Numbered from the stretch's first letter, positions 7,668 through 16,698 are shown. The stretch is DNA of 64,000 bases from Dyella tabacisoli (GCF_003350925.1 NZ_KZ857175.1:272328-336327); one strand, 5' to 3'. Program-made: numbers and translations. Notes: a model not told the origin generated them from the sequence alone.

Positions 7668-10403
7668 ATGTTGCGGAAGACGATACGCGCAAGCCTGGTG
7701 CTTGCCAGTATGTTCACTGCGGGAGCAGTGTTTGCCGGCGCGCTGCCGGATCACGAAGAGTTCGAGGCAGCGTTGCATGTGCCGTTTCGGAGCGCGGGGG
7801 CGCGTCCGATTACTTTGAATTTCGCCTATCCCGGTGCAACGGTGGGCACGCCGATAGCGTGGGAAGTTGCCTTGTTGCGTCGTGACGGCAGTGTGCTGCG
7901 CCAGTGGCAAGGGCATAGCGCGATCAGCAGCGGCAATTCGCAAGCGCAAGTGCTTTGGGATGGCCGCGATGGCAATGGGCAGGCATTGGCGAGCGGCTAC
8001 TACACCGTGCGCATGCGGGCCATTGCGCTCGATAACGCCACGACGGCGCGCATCGGTACCGGCCTCACGGCGAATGCGTTGCAGCAAGCTAAAACGCATG
8101 CGCCTGAGCTGATCGAAGAGCAAAGCTACGATGTGCTGGCCGGTGTGGTCGCCGCGCCGAAGATGCCCGCCTTTGTGGGTTTGCGTCATCACGGTGACGC
8201 TGTCTCCACACGGGCCGTGCAGGCGCAGTCGGTCGGTGCCGGTGGTCTGCCGTACACGATTTATTTCGGCAACCTGCATAGCCAGACCAATCACAGCGAC
8301 GGTGGCGGCAACCTATCCACCTGCGTTGGCGCGCAGTCGCCGCAAAGCGGTGCGTTTGGCCCGGCCGATGCTTATCAGTATGCGGCCAACCAAGGCTTGG
8401 ATATGTTGATGACATCCGAGCACAACCATATGTACGACGGCTCGACCGGCACCAATACCTCGGCCAATCCGACCACGGCGCACAATCTTTATCAGTCGGG
8501 TTTGCAGGCGGCGAGCACGTTCAATGCAGCGCATTCCAACTTCCTGGCTATTTATGGCTTGGAGTGGGGTGTTATCAGCAATGGCGGGCATCTGAATATC
8601 TTCAACACGCCAAGCTTGCTTGAGTGGGAATACAACAGCTCCGGTCAATTGATCGGTGACATTTTCACCGCGAAGAGCGACTACGGTTCGCTGTATACGC
8701 TGATGAATACGAACGGCTGGATCGGCCAGTTCAATCATCCGTCCAGCAGCGGCCAGTTCAACGTCAACTCCACCGATCTGGGTTACAGCGCCGATGGCGA
8801 CCAGGTAATGGTGCTGGCCGAAGTGTTGAACAGCTCCGCGTTTTCCAGCAATACCACCCAGACCGAGACCAGCCGCACCAGCTACGAGCCGGCATTCAAT
8901 ATTCTGCTGGCGCGCGGTTATCACGTGGCGCCGAGTTCCGATCAGGACAATCACTGCGCCAACTGGGGTGCCAGTTATACCAACCGCACCGGCGTGCTGA
9001 TTCCCAATGGCACGGCGCTCAGCATGAGCAGCTTCCTCGATGCATTGCGCGCCCGCCGCGTGTTCGCGACCGAGGATAAAACCGGGCAAGTGGTGTTGAC
9101 GGCCAATGGCAATCTGATGGGCCAGCGTTTCAATAATTCCGGTGCGCTGACCTTGACCGTCAACTACGCCAGCAGCTCGGGCCGTACCGCACAGCGCGTG
9201 CAAGTGTTCGAAGGCGTGCCGGGCAGCAACGGCGCGGTTACCGAAATGTCGAGCACGGCAACCACCACCATCACGCCGGCAATTGGCGATCACTTCTACT
9301 ACGCCAAGATCACCCAGGATGACGGCAACCTCTTATGGTCCGCACCGGTATGGGTCACCGAGGGTGCGGGCGGTGGCGATACCACGCCGCCGACGGTGAG
9401 CGCCGCGGAGAGCGGTAGTGCGGGCACGATTACGCTGTCGGCGAATGCTACTGACAACGTCGGCGTGACCAAGGTCGAGTTCTATGTCGACAACGGTCTC
9501 AATGCGACCCTGACGGCATCGCCTTACCAGACGACGCTGGACTCCACCACGCTGAGCAACGGTACCCACACCCTCGTCGCCAAGGCTTATGACGCCGCCG
9601 GTAACGTCGGCACCAGTACTACGGTGAACTTCAGCATTGCCAACAGCACGGGTGGCGATACCACTCCGCCGACGGTAAGTGCAGCGGAGAGCGGTAGCAG
9701 CGGCACGATTACGCTGTCGGCCAACGCCACCGATAATGTTGGCGTGACCAAGGTCGAGTTTTACGTCGACAACGGCTTGACCGGTACGCTGACCGCAACG
9801 CCGTACCAGATGGCCCTGGACTCCACGACCTTGGCCAACGGCACGCACAACCTGATCGCCAAGGCCTACGACGCGGCTGGCAACGTCGGCACCAGCAGCA
9901 CGGTGAACTTCAGCGTTTCCAATAGCACGAGTGGCGGTGGCACTGAGCTGGTGCAGAACAACAGCTTCGAGAGAGGCACCACGCCCTGGACACAGACCAG
10001 CGGCGTGATTACCAACAACAGCAGCGAGGCGGCCCACACCGGCAGTTGGAAGGCATGGTTGAACGGCTACGGCACCACGCATACGGACTACGTGCGCCAG
10101 CAGATCACCATTCCCGCCACGGCGACCAAGGCCACGCTGGATTTCTTCTTGCATATCGACACGGCCGAGACCACGACCACCACCGCAAACGACACGCTTA
10201 GCGCGCAGGTGCTCGATGCCAGCGGCAAGTACACGACGTTGGCAACCTGGTCGAACCTCAACGCGGCCGCCGGCTACGTCGAGCACACGGTGGACCTGTC
10301 CGCGTTCATCGGCCAGACCATTCAGATCAATTTCTACGGCAAGGAAAACTCCACCAAGCAGACCTCGTTCGTGATCGACGATGTCAGCGTAAAGGCTCAG
10401 TAA
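7668..10403 (+). CDS. Secreted PHP-type metallohydrolase with tandem Ig-like repeats
   Basis: Product of 911 residues with a Sec signal (MLRKTIRASLVLASMFTAGAVFAG). The start is set by GGAGGGG at 7656-7662, five bases before the ATG; the frame stays open further upstream but without signal or ribosome site. A FlgD-like Ig segment (about residues 60-115) precedes a PHP/CehA-like metallo-hydrolase region (about 190-450) with FGNLHSQTNHSDGG, SEHNH, GGHLNIF, FNHPS and SSDQDNH, all plausible metal-ligand motifs. Two near-identical 93-residue Ig-like domains follow (about 568-755), then a C-terminal beta-sandwich (about 760-911) starting LVQNNSFERGTTPW that resembles carbohydrate-binding modules. 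It is probably an extracellular phosphoesterase or related hydrolase; the substrate is unknown. It is flanked by hairpins on both sides, so it is monocistronic. Confidence 0.8.
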   Translation: MLRKTIRASLVLASMFTAGAVFAGALPDHEEFEAALHVPFRSAGARPITLNFAYPGATVGTPIAWEVALLRRDGSVLRQWQGHSAISSGNSQAQVLWDGRDGNGQALASGYYTVRMRAIALDNATTARIGTGLTANALQQAKTHAPELIEEQSYDVLAGVVAAPKMPAFVGLRHHGDAVSTRAVQAQSVGAGGLPYTIYFGNLHSQTNHSDGGGNLSTCVGAQSPQSGAFGPADAYQYAANQGLDMLMTSEHNHMYDGSTGTNTSANPTTAHNLYQSGLQAASTFNAAHSNFLAIYGLEWGVISNGGHLNIFNTPSLLEWEYNSSGQLIGDIFTAKSDYGSLYTLMNTNGWIGQFNHPSSSGQFNVNSTDLGYSADGDQVMVLAEVLNSSAFSSNTTQTETSRTSYEPAFNILLARGYHVAPSSDQDNHCANWGASYTNRTGVLIPNGTALSMSSFLDALRARRVFATEDKTGQVVLTANGNLMGQRFNNSGALTLTVNYASSSGRTAQRVQVFEGVPGSNGAVTEMSSTATTTITPAIGDHFYYAKITQDDGNLLWSAPVWVTEGAGGGDTTPPTVSAAESGSAGTITLSANATDNVGVTKVEFYVDNGLNATLTASPYQTTLDSTTLSNGTHTLVAKAYDAAGNVGTSTTVNFSIANSTGGDTTPPTVSAAESGSSGTITLSANATDNVGVTKVEFYVDNGLTGTLTATPYQMALDSTTLANGTHNLIAKAYDAAGNVGTSSTVNFSVSNSTSGGGTELVQNNSFERGTTPWTQTSGVITNNSSEAAHTGSWKAWLNGYGTTHTDYVRQQITIPATATKATLDFFLHIDTAETTTTTANDTLSAQVLDASGKYTTLATWSNLNAAAGYVEHTVDLSAFIGQTIQINFYGKENSTKQTSFVIDDVSVKAQ
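9372..9929 (+). repeat. Tandem duplication, 279-bp unit, two copies
   Basis: The two Ig-like domains of the PHP protein are encoded by direct repeats starting GGTGGCGATACCAC at 9372 and 9651. They keep long identical stretches at DNA level, such as AAGGTCGAGTT and GGCACGATTACGCTGTCGG. Unit length is a multiple of three, so copy-number change keeps the frame. The high nucleotide identity suggests recent duplication or gene conversion. Confidence 0.85.
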
Positions 10404-10412
10404 GCGTCACGG

Positions 10413-10436
10413 CAGGAGGCCGCTTGCGGCCTCCTG
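10413..10436. terminator. Hairpin between convergent PHP-hydrolase and DedA genes
   Basis: CAGGAGGCCGC at 10413-10423 pairs with GCGGCCTCCTG at 10426-10436 (closing pairs probably open to a 4-base loop). It sits 9 bases after one stop codon and 14 before the other, so it can terminate both converging transcripts. There is no strong T-tract. Confidence 0.6.
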
Positions 10437-10450
10437 TCTATGCCTCAGTG

Positions 10451-11086
10451 CTATGCCTCAGTACTCGGTGCGTGCCCGGCGGCGACGCGGCGGCGATGCC
10501 GCCACCACAGCACCAGCACGGTCAACAGCAAGATGCCGCCGAGTACCCACAAGCTGCTCTGGCCACGGCGTATCCACATCACCAGCCATTCGTGGTTATC
10601 GGCGCCGAAGTAGCCGAGATAAACCCAGAACGGCACGCTGATGAGTGCGGCGAAACCGTCGAGCAGAAAAAAGCGCATAAACGTCACGCGATGCGTGGTG
10701 CCGGCGGTGATATACACGGCGGTGCGCATGCCGGGCAGGAAGCGGGCGAAAAACATCAGCCGATTGCCGTAGCGCTCGAATTTTTCTTGCACCTTGGCGT
10801 AGCGCGCCGGAGTAAGCAGCCGTGCGACCAGCCGCCACTGCAAGATTCGCGCGCCGTAGTGATGGCCGAGCAGAAACATGCCGGCATCGCCGAGCAGCAC
10901 GCCGACCATGGACACGGCAAACATCACGTGCACATTGGCGTAGCCGAGACCGGCGATGACACCGCCGGCGACCAGGGTGACATCCTCGGGTAACGGTATG
11001 CCGGCGCCGCATAGAATCAATGCGATAAAAACCGAGGCGTAGCCGTTCTCGGCGAACAGGGTCACGAGTCGTTCAAGCAGATCCAT
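10451..11086 (-). CDS. DedA family membrane protein
   Basis: Inner-membrane protein of 211 residues in the DedA/VTT family, thought to move lipids or support membrane-potential-dependent processes. The N-terminal signature GAGIPLPEDVTLVAGG and the central segment FARFLPGMRTAVYITAGTT (with the conserved Arg and Pro) are clear. About five hydrophobic segments are visible; the C-terminus ends in a basic cytoplasmic tail. It stands alone, convergent with the PHP hydrolase and about 100 bases downstream of dnaG on the same strand. Specific substrate is unknown. Confidence 0.88.
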   Translation of the reverse strand: MDLLERLVTLFAENGYASVFIALILCGAGIPLPEDVTLVAGGVIAGLGYANVHVMFAVSMVGVLLGDAGMFLLGHHYGARILQWRLVARLLTPARYAKVQEKFERYGNRLMFFARFLPGMRTAVYITAGTTHRVTFMRFFLLDGFAALISVPFWVYLGYFGADNHEWLVMWIRRGQSSLWVLGGILLLTVLVLWWRHRRRVAAGHAPSTEA

Positions 11087-11182
11087 CTACGTCCATACCT
11101 GTCATGCCTATGCCTGGCCGTGGAAATCGTGGGGCATCATCCCACAGACCTGTCTTGTTCTGCTTGCCGCGCCGCAGGAGCA

Positions 11183-12919
11183 TCAATCGGCGGGCGCCGG
11201 CTGTACGCGCGCGGCCAGTAGCTCGCGCAGCTCGGCTTTCTCCGCGCTGTCGAGCGTGCCTTCGCGGTGTTTGACGGTGAGCGCTTCACGGCGCAGTACG
11301 GTGGCCTGTTGTTCCATGCGTTTGAGGGCGTCGAAAAATTCGATGCTCTGAATTTCCGGCTCGCCCACCACCGTGGCCGCCATCAGTTTTTGCAGTGCGG
11401 GATATTCCGGCCGTTCGGCATAGTGCTCGATCAGCATCGCCGGGTTAATACCGGGCCGGGCTCGGGCTTGATCCAGTAGCTCGGCCAGCAAACCTACGCC
11501 GGGTTTATCCAGGCTCAGAAAACGGTAAGGGCGCTCCACCTGGTCGGCCAGGCCAGGCTGCGCCAGTAGCAGGGCGATGGCGCTGCGCACCAGGCTGCGT
11601 TGCTGTGCCGCTACCGGGCGTTGCACCGCGCGATGAGTGGCCGGGTCGGCGGCTAATATGGCGCGTGCGCCACTGCGTTTTTCCAGCTCTTGCGCCATCA
11701 GGTCGCGGAAAGCGCCGTCCGGCAATTTGGCGATGTGCGGGCGGGCGCGTTCGGCGAGTCGGGCGCGACCGTCGAGGCTGCCCATGTCGACCTCGTGCGC
11801 GAGCTCGCCAAAGAAATATTCCGATAGCGGCGTGGCTTCCTTCAACCGCTTGTCGAAACCTGCCTTGCCTTCTTTACGGATCAAGCTGTCGGGATCTTCG
11901 CCGTCAGGCAGAAACAGGAAATAGGCCTGACGCCCATCGCGCAGGCGCGGCAGCGCCGACTCCAGGGCTTTCCATGCGGCCGCGCGGCCGGCGCGATCGC
12001 CGTCGAAGCAGAACACGACATCGGGCGCGGCGCGAAACAGTGCCTCGGTATGCTCGGGGGTGGTTGCCGTGCCCAGGGTGGCCACGGCAATCGGCAGGCC
12101 GGCCTGATGCAGTGCAATGACGTCCATATAACCCTCGACCACCACGATCCGCGCCAGGCTCGGATTGGCCTGCTTCACCTGCCACATCGCGAACAGCTCG
12201 CGGCCTTTGTGAAATAGCGGTGTCTCGGGCGAGTTGAGGTATTTCGGGGTCTGGTCGGCTTGCAGTACGCGCCCGCCGAAGGCGATCACCCGGCCGCGAC
12301 GGTCGAGAATCGGAAACATCAGGCGTTCGCGGAAGCGGTCGTACTTACGGCCTTGCTCGCTGCTGGCGACCATGCCCGCTTCGTTGAGCAACTGCATGCG
12401 CCGTTCGCTGCCGCCGAGCGACTTGATGACGCCGTCGTAACCGGCCGGTGCCCAGCCGATACGAAAGCGCTTTATCGTTTCCGCATCCAGCCCGCGCTTC
12501 TTGCAATAGGCCTGTGCTTCGGTGTTCCCCGGCAGCTCGCTTTCGTACCACTGTGCGGCGGAGTCGAGCAGGGCGTAGAGGTCGGTTTTGTCTTCGCGCG
12601 GTGCGGCCTCGTTGCCGCCTTCGCGAGGTACTTTCAAGCCGACCGATTGGGCCAGCTCCTCGACCGCATCGGGAAACTCCAGCCGCTCGTAGTCCATCAG
12701 AAACTTGATCGCGCTGCCGTGCGCGCCGCAGCCGAAGCAATGAAAGAACTGCTTGGTCGGGCTGACATAGAACGAGGGTGAGCGCTCGTTGTGAAACGGG
12801 CAGCAGGCGGTCCACTCGCGGCCGGCTTTCTTCAACGGCACGCGCCGCTCGATCACATCGACAATGTCGACGCGAACCAGCAGTTCGTCGATGAAGCTAT
12901 CGGGGATACGGCCGCGCAT
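11183..12919 (-). CDS. dnaG: DNA primase DnaG
   Basis: Primase that makes RNA primers at the replication fork. The 578-residue product has the CHC2 zinc finger at residues 40-64 (C40, H43, C61, C64), the catalytic core with RFRIGWAP and GGRVL, and the TOPRIM fold with VVEGYMDVIALHQAG and FDGDRAG. The C-terminal third is the DnaB-helicase-binding domain. It is on the same strand as yqeY and rpsU, matching the rpsU-(yqeY)-dnaG macromolecular synthesis block, but an acetyltransferase gene on the other strand sits between dnaG and yqeY. rpoD is not in this window on the downstream side, where DedA is found instead. Confidence 0.97.
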   Translation of the reverse strand: MRGRIPDSFIDELLVRVDIVDVIERRVPLKKAGREWTACCPFHNERSPSFYVSPTKQFFHCFGCGAHGSAIKFLMDYERLEFPDAVEELAQSVGLKVPREGGNEAAPREDKTDLYALLDSAAQWYESELPGNTEAQAYCKKRGLDAETIKRFRIGWAPAGYDGVIKSLGGSERRMQLLNEAGMVASSEQGRKYDRFRERLMFPILDRRGRVIAFGGRVLQADQTPKYLNSPETPLFHKGRELFAMWQVKQANPSLARIVVVEGYMDVIALHQAGLPIAVATLGTATTPEHTEALFRAAPDVVFCFDGDRAGRAAAWKALESALPRLRDGRQAYFLFLPDGEDPDSLIRKEGKAGFDKRLKEATPLSEYFFGELAHEVDMGSLDGRARLAERARPHIAKLPDGAFRDLMAQELEKRSGARAILAADPATHRAVQRPVAAQQRSLVRSAIALLLAQPGLADQVERPYRFLSLDKPGVGLLAELLDQARARPGINPAMLIEHYAERPEYPALQKLMAATVVGEPEIQSIEFFDALKRMEQQATVLRREALTVKHREGTLDSAEKAELRELLAARVQPAPAD

Positions 12920-13007
12920 AAGTACGCCAGTTTAAACGGTAGCAGTGACTAGGGGGTGCCGGGCTTTCGGGTAACCTCGGGGCAAGCTTGGTCAGGGGGT
13001 GAGGTTC

Positions 13008-13649
13008 ATGGGGGTTAGTAGCGACAGCATGCTGGTTTTTCGGCCTGCGCACTCGGGCGATGTCGGGCTGGCGGTACCGCTGATTCATAGTTCAGGGCCG
13101 GCCGCATTCGATTACGTGTTCACTGTGCCTGGCCGCGGCGGCGCGCAGGACTTTCTACGCTACGCCTTTCTCGATGGCGCCGGTGAATTTGGCTGGCGCA
13201 ATCACTGGGTGGGCGAGCAGGGCGGCCAGGTAGTGGCGGTGGGGGCGGGCTACGGCGGTCATACCCATTGGCCGTTTACGTTGGCTGCGGCACGGCAGAT
13301 CCTGGGTTTTTACGGCATACGCCATGCCGGTGGAGTGATGGCGCGCGGTTTACGGGTGGAGGCGGTGATCCCGCCGCCGAGCGGCGCGATGCATTATCTC
13401 GGCCATCTGGGCGTGGCGGCGCAGTGGCGCGGCCATGGTATCGGTCAGGCCTTGATCGAGCGCTTGATGGCCGAGGGCCGGGCGCAGGGGCGCCAGCGCA
13501 TGGTGCTGGATGTAGCGGCGAGCAATCCCCGCGCCGAGGCGCTTTATGCGCGCTGTGGTTTCGCGGTTACCGGCGAGCGCCGATCCGCCTTGGCGAATGC
13601 GCAGGGGCAGGTGCCGGATCATCACCGCATGGAGCGGCAGTTGGATTGA
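13008..13649 (+). CDS. GNAT family N-acetyltransferase
   Basis: Acetyl-CoA-dependent acyltransferase of the GNAT fold, 213 residues. The acetyl-CoA-binding loop appears as VAAQWRGHGIGQALIERLM (the Q/RxxGxG/A signature) and the later strand as DVAASNPRAEALYARCGF, typical of the family. The start at 13008 follows AGGGGG at 12994-12999; a GTG three codons earlier is possible. The acceptor substrate cannot be read from sequence. It is transcribed away from dnaG, dividing the dnaG-yqeY pair. Confidence 0.85.
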   Translation: MGVSSDSMLVFRPAHSGDVGLAVPLIHSSGPAAFDYVFTVPGRGGAQDFLRYAFLDGAGEFGWRNHWVGEQGGQVVAVGAGYGGHTHWPFTLAAARQILGFYGIRHAGGVMARGLRVEAVIPPPSGAMHYLGHLGVAAQWRGHGIGQALIERLMAEGRAQGRQRMVLDVAASNPRAEALYARCGFAVTGERRSALANAQGQVPDHHRMERQLD

Positions 13650-13685
13650 CCGGCATGGCTGTGTTGATTTCACCCTTCTCCTCAA

Positions 13686-13809
13686 CCTGATTAGCGTCGA
13701 ATCTCAGTTGATGTTTTTTCTCCTCCCCCTGCTTGTCCCGAAAAGGGGACTCCCTTCGGTCGCAAGGGAGGGGGCGAGCCACTACGGCTGAGATTCAACG
13801 CTAATCAGG
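13686..13809. repeat. MITE-like element, copy A, with 21-bp terminal inverted repeats
   Basis: The ends, CCTGATTAGCGTCGAATCTC at 13686 and GAGATTCAACGCTAATCAGG ending at 13809, are inverted repeats with one mismatch across 21 bases. Between them are a T-run, CTCCTCCCCCTGCTT, and an internal AAGGGAG/CTCCCTT hairpin. One half of the element, about 49 bases, recurs almost identically near 30535-30583. It lies in the convergent gap between the acetyltransferase and yqeY, so it could also serve as a terminator. No coding capacity. Confidence 0.75.
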
Positions 13810-13833
13810 TCTGCCAAATAGGGAGGGCACCAC

Positions 13834-14280
13834 TCAGCCAGCCAGTTTGGCTTTGATCCGGCCCGAAACCACACCCATGTCGGCGCGGCCGGCGGCCTTC
13901 TCTTTCACCAGGGCAACGACCTTGCCCATGTCGCGGGGCGAGCTGGCGCCGGTTTCGGCGATAGCGGCGTCGATCAGCGCCTCCACCTCGGCCTCGTTCA
14001 GCTTGGTCGGCAGATAGGTCTCGATCACCACCATTTCGGCGCGTTCGATATCGGACAAGTCGGTGCGGTTGGCGGCATCGAACTGGCTGATCGAGTCTTT
14101 GCGCTGCTTGAGCATCTTTTCCAGCGTGGCGAGGACCTGCACGTCATCGAGTTCGATGCGCTCGTCCACTTCGCGTTGCTTGATGGCGGCCAGCATCAGC
14201 CGAACCACGGCCAGTTTGTGCTTGTCGCCGCCGCGCAGGGCGGTCTTCATGTCTTCGGTGAGCTGTTGCTTAAGCGTCAT
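13834..14280 (-). CDS. yqeY: GatB/YqeY domain-containing protein
   Basis: Small cytoplasmic protein of 148 residues, matching YqeY family length. It carries the typical start LKQQLTEDMKTALRGGDKHKLAVVRLMLAAIKQ and the C-terminal segment GKVVALVKEKAAGRADMGVVSGRIKAKL, resembling the tRNA-binding tail of GatB. The start chosen is the ATG before MTLKQQL, since the frame upstream of it carries no family similarity. Genes of this family commonly sit between rpsU and dnaG, as here. Biochemical role is unknown, though a link with tRNA-dependent amidation or translation is often suggested. Confidence 0.9.
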   Translation of the reverse strand: MTLKQQLTEDMKTALRGGDKHKLAVVRLMLAAIKQREVDERIELDDVQVLATLEKMLKQRKDSISQFDAANRTDLSDIERAEMVVIETYLPTKLNEAEVEALIDAAIAETGASSPRDMGKVVALVKEKAAGRADMGVVSGRIKAKLAG

Positions 14281-14478
14281 GGCGATCTCCACGAATAAAA
14301 TTGAAAGCACGAAAAAGACCGGCGTTATCCCAGAAGGACAACACCGGTCGATGGTAACCCGAGTGCTTGCGGTGGCTGCGAGGGCGTACCCGAACCGCGC
14401 CAACCGTGAATCCAAGGCGTAACAATAATGCTACGCACGGCCTGCCAATGGCTCAAAAGAGCCGGCAGGCTCGGAAAC

Positions 14479-14694
14479 TCAGTACATCCGGGTCTTGCGG
14501 GAGACGTCGCGCGACAAACGGCGCAGGTGACGCTTCACCGCAGCAGCGCGCTTACGCTTACGCTCTTGGGTCGGCTTTTCATAGAACTCGCGCTTGCGAG
14601 TTTCGGCGAGAACGCCGGCTTTTTCGCAGGTGCGCTTGAAACGGCGCAGGGCAAGCTCGAACGGCTCGTTCTCGCGAACTTTTACGCTGGGCAT
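14479..14694 (-). CDS. rpsU: 30S ribosomal protein S21
   Basis: Basic 71-residue small-subunit protein needed for initiation on natural mRNAs. The sequence starts [21 protein letters not shown] and continues with [20 protein letters not shown], the diagnostic S21 block, and a Lys/Arg-rich tail. The frame stays open upstream, but the ATG at 14694 gives exactly the family length and is preceded by a GGAG-like site. It heads the rpsU-yqeY-dnaG direction of transcription, and a sigma-70-type promoter is visible 48 bases upstream. Confidence 0.97.
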   Translation of the reverse strand: MPSVKVRENEPFELALRRFKRTCEKAGVLAETRKREFYEKPTQERKRKRAAAVKRHLRRLSRDVSRKTRMY

Positions 14695-14741
14695 GGAAAC
14701 TCCGAGTGGTAAATCTGCCCGCAGAATCGGGCGAGCCGCGA

Positions 14742-14771
14742 AGTATAGCCGCAATGCGTGGCTACTTTCAA
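14742..14771 (-). promoter_or_regulatory. Sigma-70 promoter of rpsU
   Basis: Read on the minus strand, TTGAAA (14771-14766) and TATACT (14747-14742) are spaced by 18 bases. Each matches the consensus at 5 of 6 positions. Transcription would start about 40 bases upstream of the rpsU ATG. Confidence 0.6.
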
Positions 14772-14905
14772 AGCGAATAGTGATGAATAGGCTGAAAGCG
14801 GGCTGCAAGGGCTTTGAACGGGCTTTAAAGCCAGGTGGCAAGGTAAGCTTTCGCCTGCGGCCCTCTACGTTTTATTCGCCTCACTCTGCCCTTATCTGGT
14901 AACAC

Positions 14906-15982
14906 ATGTCCACTTTCACTGTGACCAAGCCCGTCCTGGGTATCGAAACCTCGTGCGACGAGACCGGGGTGGCCTTGCTGCGCTGGGAGCCGGGTCAACC
15001 GGGCCGTGGTCTGCTTGCCCATACCTTGTATAGCCAGATCAAGCTACACGCCGAGTACGGTGGGGTGGTACCTGAGCTGGCCAGCCGCGACCACGTGCGC
15101 AAGTTGCTGCCGCTGGTGCGCGAAGCGATGGCCGAGGCCGGCCTGACGCCGCAGGATCTGGGCGGGGTGGCCTATACCGCCGGTCCCGGCCTGGTCGGCG
15201 CCTTGCTGGTCGGCGCCGCGGCCGCGCGGGCGATGGCCTGGGCGCTGGGCGTGCCGGCCATCGGTATCCACCATATGGAAGGTCATTTGCTGGCGCCGTT
15301 GCTGGAGAACGACCCGCCGTCGCCGCCCTTTGTGGCCTTGCTGGTGTCCGGCGGCCATTCGATGCTGGTCGAGGTAAAAGCGATCGGGGAGTATCGGATT
15401 CTCGGCGATACGCTGGACGATGCCGCTGGCGAAGCCTTCGACAAGACCGCCAAGTTGATGGGCTTGCCGTATCCGGGTGGCCCGGCACTGGCGCTGCTGG
15501 CCGAGCAGGGGCGCCCCGGCGCGTTTCGATTCTCCCGGCCGATGACCGATCGGCCAGGGCTGGATTTCAGTTTCTCGGGGCTAAAGACCCAGGTATTGCT
15601 GGCATGGCGGCAATCCGATCAAAGCGAGCAGACGCGCGCCGATATTGCCCGCGCTTTCGAGGATGCGGTGGTCGACACCTTGCTAATCAAATGTCGCCGT
15701 TCGCTGGACGTCAGCGGGGCGCGGCAACTGGTGATTGCCGGTGGTGTCGGCGCCAACAAGCGATTGCGCGCCGCGTTGTCCGATGCGGCCGCAAAGGATG
15801 GTTTCCGGGTGTATTTTCCGCGGCTTGAGTTTTGCACCGATAACGGCGCGATGATTGCGCTGGCCGGTGCGATCCGCCTGGCCGGCGGCCAGCAACAAGA
15901 CGAGACCGTGCAAGTGTTTCCACGTTGGGATTTGCAGACGTTGCAGTCGGTGAGCGAGACAGCGGACATAGGCGATGGTTGA
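14906..15982 (+). CDS. tsaD: tRNA N6-adenosine threonylcarbamoyltransferase TsaD
   Basis: Transfers the threonylcarbamoyl group from TC-AMP to A37 of ANN-decoding tRNAs, working with TsaB and TsaE. The 358-residue protein begins [15 protein letters not shown] and has [11 protein letters not shown] with the two iron-binding histidines, [13 protein letters not shown], and the C-terminal [17 protein letters not shown] and [14 protein letters not shown] block ([14 protein letters not shown]). All are hallmark motifs of the Kae1/Gcp family. It is slightly longer than usual at the N-terminus and C-terminus. It is divergent from rpsU, an arrangement common across proteobacteria, and reads toward folB and folK. 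Confidence 0.97.
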   Translation: MSTFTVTKPVLGIETSCDETGVALLRWEPGQPGRGLLAHTLYSQIKLHAEYGGVVPELASRDHVRKLLPLVREAMAEAGLTPQDLGGVAYTAGPGLVGALLVGAAAARAMAWALGVPAIGIHHMEGHLLAPLLENDPPSPPFVALLVSGGHSMLVEVKAIGEYRILGDTLDDAAGEAFDKTAKLMGLPYPGGPALALLAEQGRPGAFRFSRPMTDRPGLDFSFSGLKTQVLLAWRQSDQSEQTRADIARAFEDAVVDTLLIKCRRSLDVSGARQLVIAGGVGANKRLRAALSDAAAKDGFRVYFPRLEFCTDNGAMIALAGAIRLAGGQQQDETVQVFPRWDLQTLQSVSETADIGDG

Positions 15983-16046
15983 AACGCGATAACCTGCACG
16001 ACGCTTTGTTTCCTATCCCGCCCCTCATCCCGATTTTTGGCTCCCT

Positions 16047-16406
16047 ATGGACATCGTTTTCATCGAAGACCTGCGCATCGACACCGTTATCGGTATTTAC
16101 GACTGGGAGCGGCGAGTGCGCCAGACCTTGTCATTCGACATCGAGATGGCGTTCGACAACACCCGCCCGGCGGCCAGCGACAACATTGCCGATACGCTCA
16201 ATTACAAAGACGTTTCCAAGCGCCTGATCGACTACGTGGGCGCATCCAGTTTCGGCCTGGTGGAGACGTTGGCCGAGCGCTGCGTGGCGATCATCCGCGA
16301 AGAGTTCGGGGTGAGCTGGGTGCGTTTGAAGTTATCCAAGCCAGGCGCGGTGCGTGGTGCGAAAGCCGTTGGTGTACGCATCGAGCGTGGCACGCCGACG
16401 CACTAA
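16047..16406 (+). CDS. folB: Dihydroneopterin aldolase
   Basis: Converts 7,8-dihydroneopterin to 6-hydroxymethyl-dihydropterin and glycolaldehyde in folate synthesis. The 119-residue product starts MDIVFIEDLRIDTVIGIYDWER, the family signature, and has NYKDVSKRL and LVETLAERC with the substrate-binding Glu, plus the Lys in LKLSKPGAV. Its stop codon abuts the left arm of the large palindromic element that separates it from folK, the next enzyme of the pathway. Confidence 0.95.
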   Translation: MDIVFIEDLRIDTVIGIYDWERRVRQTLSFDIEMAFDNTRPAASDNIADTLNYKDVSKRLIDYVGASSFGLVETLAERCVAIIREEFGVSWVRLKLSKPGAVRGAKAVGVRIERGTPTH

Positions 16407-16698
16407 GGGGTGCTCTGATCTATGGGGCGCAGGCGTCACCGTAGCTGTCTGCTCGCAGATCACAGGGGTGTTGGCGAAGGCAGCCTGGCTGGCTGTCGAG
16501 TCAGCGCACCGAAGAGATGCGGGCAGACAGCTACGGCCCCAACGTATAAAAATGAAAGGACGGGGTGATGTCCAGAAGGCCCGCAGCCCGTGCCGCTCGG
16601 CTTGCCAAGGGAGCCACCCTTCCCGGCGCCGAGCAACTCAACCTGCGGGCCTTCTGGACATCATGCCGCCTACGCCCCATAGATCAGAGCACCCCTAA
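16406..16698. repeat. Nested palindromic element between folB and folK
   Basis: Three sets of inverted repeats form a cloverleaf-like unit of about 293 bases. Outer arms: 16406-16429 with 16673-16696, 24 bp perfect, extended by 5 bp (16431-16435 with 16667-16671) after one mismatch. Hairpin 1: 16439-16452 with 16523-16536, 14 bp perfect, CCGTAGCTGTCTGC. Hairpin 2: 16566-16586 with 16643-16663, 21 bp perfect, with a smaller GCTCGGC/GCCGAGC stem inside. The outer arms touch the folB stop and the folK start. It has no transposase and no convincing gene. It may be a non-autonomous mobile repeat or a structured RNA. Confidence 0.85.

Noticed and set aside
13686..13809. Simple intrinsic terminator only
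   Set aside because: The terminal inverted repeats and the second partial copy at 30.5 kb go beyond a terminator, though it may still terminate transcription.
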